Shown one piece after another: positions 12,001 to 18,000 of a stretch of 64,000 bases of DNA (positions within the stretch are counted from its first letter, which is position 1; each line of letters starts with the position of its first letter). The notes under the pieces were generated by a model. That model did not search any database. It had not been told where the DNA came from and saw nothing but the letters and a program-made list of their open reading frames with translations. This stretch comes from Streptomyces canus (GTDB taxonomy: Bacteria > Actinomycetota > Actinomycetes > Streptomycetales > Streptomycetaceae), in contig NZ_JAUSYQ010000002.1 of the NCBI RefSeq assembly GCF_030816965.1, positions 8,608,001 to 8,672,000 on the forward strand, given 5' to 3'. The position numbers and the translations under genes are program-made.

Positions 12001-15000
12001 GGCCGTGCCGAACCTGCCGAGCCTGGCGGACCTGCTGCCGGAGCCGGATGAGCCGGACCTCGACGTCCTGCACGAGCTCATCCGTGCCGCGGTCGCCGAG
12101 CACCGCGACGCCGAGCCCCGCGCGGTTGGCGGGCCGGCGGAGCAGAAGCGCCTGCGGGAGCGCCTGGCCTCCCTGCAGAAGGATCTGCGGCTGAAGTCCG
12201 GCAATGCCATGGCCCGGGCACTCAGGGCAGGCCCGTCGAGGGCGTCGACCTGGAAGAGGAGGGCTGCCATCGGATCCGAGTACGCCCGCCGGATCAACGA
12301 GCTGCACGCGGTGGTGGAGGAGGCGAAGGCGCGGTTTGGGTTCGTCCCCAAGGTGCTCCTCGCGGAGTGGCAGGCGCGGCCGGAGAACCGTGCGCCGGTG
12401 GGCGCGCGTGGCATGCTGCGGTCCGGACCGGATGACGCTGCCGCGGGCCGGGCCAGCGAGACTGGGCTGGACTTGGACGAGGTGGAGTCCGGGCGGGACT
12501 TCGGCGAGGAGCAGGAGCTCCTGCGGGAGCGCCTGGCCTCCCTGAAGAAGGGTCTGCGGCTGGAGTCCGACCGTGCCGTGGCCCGGGCACTCAGGGCCAG
12601 CTCGTCGAGGGCGTCGGTCTGGAAGAGGAGGGCTGTCGGACCCGAGTACGCCCGCCGGATCAACGAGCTGTACGCGGTGGTGGAGGAGGCGAAGGGGCGG
12701 CCTGGGTTTGACCCCAAGGTGCTCCTCGCGGAGTGGCAGGCGCGGCCGGAGAACCGTGCGCTGGTGGGCGGGCATGGCACGGTGCGGCCCGGACCGGATG
12801 ACGCTGCCGCGGGCCGGGCCAGCGAGAGCCTGCCCCCCCAGGTCCTCCTGCAGCTCATGAAGGACGAGCTGGGCGAGCCCGGGTACGGGGCCGTGGCCGA
12901 GAGGCTCAGCACCAGAGAGAAGCCCGTCGATGAGGCGTTGGTGAAGGGCTGGACAAAGGTCGGGGTAAAGCGCGGGGTAAAGAAGGGGGTGACCCCGGGC
13001 CGGGAACAGATCAGCCGGATCCGCGCTGTGGCCGTCGAAGTGATCCACCCCCGCAAGCTCGAGGCTTACCAGAAGACCCTGAGGCAGCTGGTCGCCCTGA
13101 CGCGTGCGCCGGGGTCGCAGGCGCGGGCGGCCGACGAGCTCAAGGTCGGCCAGTCGACGGTGTCCAGCTGGATGCGAGGCATTCTCCTGGTGGATCCGGT
13201 GCTTGCCAGGAGGATCGACGCGGCGGCCGGGCTGCGGTTGCCGGTCGAGGCGCGCGGGGAAGCCCCGGCGGGAGCCGAGGGAGCCGCGCAAGGGGTGAGG
13301 CGCCGGTCGCCGGGCGTCGGCCGTTCCCTGCAGAGGGGGTTCTCCCCGTCCGTGGTGCCCCAAGAGGGCGAGACTGCGGGCGTCCAGCAGCCACGGCCCG
13401 TAGAGGAGCCCCCGGTGGGCCACCCCCGGGTGGACGAGATGGTGCACGAGACGGATGGCCCCTTCCTGGCACAGGCGCTTGTCACAGGAGAGCGGGTGCG
13501 GCGGTTCGATGAGGCGGACTCCGAGCAGCAGTCCCCGCAGCGGTCCGGCGCGTCCGGCGTGTCCGAGGAAGGTTTCGAGGGCGACTCGGATGAGTCGGAG
13601 TCGTCGTCCGGCTCATCCGTCGCCTGGGGGCCAGGCGACTCGGATGAGTCGGAGTCGTCGTTCGAGGCGGAGTCGGATGGGTCCAGCCGCCGAGGTTTCG
13701 ATGAGTCGTTCCGGCCCTCGTTGTCGTTCGGCTCGGACTTGGGCGCGCAGCGATCGAGCCCGGGCGCGCCGCGGGGCCGGCTGCTCAGGGTTCCGGCCGA
13801 TGGCTACTGCCTGATCTACTCGCTGGTGGCGAGTGACCCGCAGCAGGTCCTCGACACGCTCTCACGGCAGGACGGCGACGCTTCCACCACGCACGCGTGG
13901 CTGGGCGACCCGACCGCGGTCCGGCGGGAGCTGGACAAGCGGGCGGAGCTGGTCTCGCGTGGCCGTGTCCCCGAACGGAGCGCGGCGGATGCCACCATCG
14001 AGGCCGTGCGGAACACGGTCGCGAACTACCGGGGCTACCTGCCCCCGCAGGTCGTCGGCCAGTTCCGGCGGAGCGTGGTCCAGGACTACCGGGGGCGCCT
14101 GGAGACCATGGACCGCGATCAGCTCATGGCGGAGGCGCCGCGGCTCATCAACCCGGCGGATCTGCGCACCGGCTACATCCAGGCCCGCACCCAGGAGCTC
14201 ATCGGCCCGGGGATGACTCCGCGGGAGGCCCGGGGTGTCGCGGAGGCCGAGGTCCCGGTGCGGAGCGGGGCCGACGCCACAGGCAGCGTGTTCGTCCTGT
14301 CCGACGACGCCCTCAGTCCCCGGGAGCAGTTCGACTACCTCCAGGCACGCGGCGGGCTGCCCGCGCTCGACACGCTCTCGCCCGAAGGGCTGCGTGATGT
14401 GCTGGCGACCGAGTACCCGCAGAGCACGGCGCCGCTGGACGACCAGGAGTTCGCGACCGTTCGGCACGCGGTGCGGAACTGGAACACCATGTGGGCCAGC
14501 GACCAGGGAGAGATCTTCCTGCCGCTGATGGCCCACGCCTTCGGACGGCAGGTGAACGTGCTGCGCACCGGCGGGGCGGGCGGCCAGGGGTCCGCGCGGC
14601 TGGTGGAGACGGTCGGACCGCAGGGCGCCCCGGGGATCGAGTTCTTCTACAACACCACCCACTACAGCGGCAGCGACGCCGACGTGGCCCTGATCGGCGA
14701 GGTGAAGCCGCTGAAGAAGCCGCTGGGGATGGAGCCGGAGGAGGCGGTCCGGAAGGGCTTGAAGGCTTGGGCGGATTACAGGGCGGCCTACTACGACCCG
14801 CTGTTGATCAGGCGCTTCGAGGCGCAGCGGTACCGGTTGCAGAACGGCGAGTTCGAGACCCGCGCGGTGGTCCGCATATTCCTCGACGTCAAGGATCCCG
14901 AAGACGACTATCCCATCACCTCGGATGAGGTGGATCAGCTGAAGGAGCGCGCCCAGGAGGCTGTCCACAAGTGGTACAACCGTGGCTACCGGCTTCCCAA

Positions 15001-18000
15001 CGGGGACCTGCTCCGGGTCGACCTGGAATTCGTGTCGGATCCCAAAGCCCCTCGCCACCACGTCGTCAATCTGCACGCCAAGTTCAAGCGGGAGAACCAC
15101 AAGAACTGGTCGCTCCGCCTCGTCCTTGAGCCCGAAGTGATTGCCCATGAGGTGGGGCACCTGTTGGGTCTGGATGACGAGTACCGCGACGGCGAGGACT
15201 TCGGCTTGCGCGCGGTCTATCTGGACGCTTCTTTGATGGACGGCCCCGGACGCGTGGACGGTAGGGGGCGCCCGGATGTGGACGGCGACCATCCCAGCTA
15301 CGACCCGGACCAAGTCCCGGGCCAGTGGCGGCTCAAGCCCCGCCATCTGCGCCGGATCGGAGCGGACACCGAGGGCGCCCTGGGCACCGCCCGCCTCCGG
15401 GTCGACGGCGAGCCGGTCTTCTCCACCGATGAAACGCTCCAGCCCCGAGCGGATGGGCTGCCGACCCGCCCCCACATCCCCCTGGACGTCCGGGAGGCCG
15501 CGCTGCACGGGGATCCCCGCAGGGGGGTCGGTGGGCACCTGGCGCCCCGGGGGATGTCGGATCGCCTGCGGCCGGAACGGCGGGGGCCGAACAACGCCAA
15601 CGGGACGTACCCCGCCGAGTACGTCGCGGCCGACGGCCTGACCCCGCGGCCGGCGCTGGGCGACCGGGTGCGACAGGTCGCGGGCGACCTGGCGGTGCCC
15701 TGGAGGCGGGATCAGATTCAGATGATGCTCCCCGACCACTGGGACGAGGACGACGCCGTCTACAACGGTGAGCAGGCGTACCTGGATGCCCTGCGCAACG
15801 GCAAGGTCCTCCCGGTCATGGGGAAGCCCGGCTACTTCACCTGGGAGGGCGTGTACGCCGGGGTGCGGTTTACAGGGGAGCTGAGCCCCTACGGCTCGAT
15901 CACGGGATTCCGGCCTTCCGACGACCAGTCCGGCCTGAAAGCCCCCGACTACGCGCCGCTGCCCCTACCGGCCCGCCGGGAGAGCTCGCTCCGCGCGCCC
16001 ACTGGCAGCACGGTGACCTTGAACCCTGGCAGGTCGCTGACCACGACGTTCCACGGGAGCAGTCAGACCTTCGGGTCCGACGGGACGGTGACATTCCCGG
16101 ACGGGACAAAGCGCAGTGTCAGCCCGGGTACGGAGGTGGCCTATCTGGACGGCAGTACGACGATCCTGAACCCGGATGGGACATTCACCATGAGGTTCCC
16201 GGACGACCGGGGCAGCACGGAGATCGATCCGTCGACCTGGCTGGTCAGCATCATTCAGCCGAACCGTCCGCCCAGCGAGCTGTTGTTGGTCCCACCGCAA
16301 CGCTGGGAGAACTTCCTCCGCACGCCTACTCGCGGCACGATCACCTTGAACCCTGACAGGTCGCTGACCATGACGTTCCCCGACGGGAGCAGCCGGATCT
16401 TCTCTCCCGGCGGGATGGTGGTGACGACGTCTCCGGACGGGATGACGGTCAGTCACTTTCTCGCCCCGGGTAAGAAGATAGCCAATGCGGACCGCAGTAC
16501 GACGATCCGGAACGCGGATGGGACATTCAATGTGAGGTTCCGGAACGGGAGCCTCACGCATATCGATCCGTCGACCAGGCTGGCCCGTACCTATCAGCCG
16601 AACCGTCAGCGCAGCGCGGTGTTGTTGGGCCCACCGGCCCGCCGGGCGCCCTCGCTCCGCACGCCCAGTGGCGGCACGGTGACCGTGAACCCTGGCAGGT
16701 TGCTGGCCATGACGTTCCCCGACGGGATCAGTCAGACCGTCGGGTCCGACGGGACGGTGACGAGGAGGTTCCCGGGCGGGAGGACGCGCAGCGCGAAGCT
16801 CAACCCGGGTCAGATGGTGACCAATCCCGACGGCAGTAGCACGATCCGGAACGCGGATGGGACATTCACCGTGAGGTTCCCGGACGACGGGAGCAGCACG
16901 GAGATCAATCCGTCGACCAGACGGGCCGTCACCACTGAGCCGGACGGTTCGGTCAGCGCGCTGGTGTTGGTCCCGGGCTTCGACCGGCGGGTCGAGGACG
17001 TGGCCAGGTACGGTGTCCGCCGCACCCGGGACGGCGCCTACCACGCGCCCAAGGAGGGCCAGCAGAGGAACCACGGCCTGCGGATCGGGCGCGGCAAGAT
17101 GCACGACAACGGCACCTACCAGGCCCCCGTCTACTTCCTCGACCCGGCGGTGCCCTTCCGGGACGAGCGGGCAGAAGGCTGGACCCGCTGGCGTCTGCAC
17201 CGAGACGGGTCCGAGCACACCATGTTCCCCGTCAAGTACAAATCCGCCGAGGTGCTGGACCTCGTGGACGAGGCGCACGCCGCGGGTACGTTGGACGACC
17301 GCACCTATCGCCGGGTCGACGACCGCACCTATCACTGGGTCGGCGAGGCCAGGGGGATCCGCATCGAGGGCCTGGTCCGGGACGGCCAGCACGTCGTGTA
17401 CCGGCCCACGCAGGTGCAGCCCCACCTCCGATGGCCCCAGGCGAAGTGGATCGGCGAGACGCCTGTCGTGCCGGTAACGTTCGCCCGCGAGGGGCAGAAC
17501 TTCCGCGAAGGGGGGGACTTCGGTTTCGATGTCCAGCGCGTGCTGTTCCCCAACGGACAGTGGGGCCTTGACCTCACGGCCCGGATCCACCTGGCCACCG
17601 AGCCCGGTACCGACCCCGACCTGGATGCCTTCTGGACACGCATGCAGGCGGAGGTGGCCAGCGCCTACGGCGGCATCGCGCGTGCGGACGGGGCACCGCC
17701 GGTCCGCGTCTCGTTGGTCCGCGTCGAGAATCCCCAGACGGCGCACCGCCTGGTCAAGGTCGGACCGGAGAGCATCGAAGAGATCCGGGACGGCCTGCCG
17801 CAGCGCCTGGGCGTGCGGCCGGACGCCGACGAGCTCAAGGGCTTTGCCCAGCACTTTGCCCAGCTGCCGGACGGGGCGGCGCCGACCGCCGACGACTGGC
17901 TGCCGCCCGGCGGCACCGACCCGGCGAAGGGGCGGGCGGCCATCGACCACGCCCTCGACCTGGCAGACCCGTTCAGCCGGCCCACCACGCTCCGCGAACC

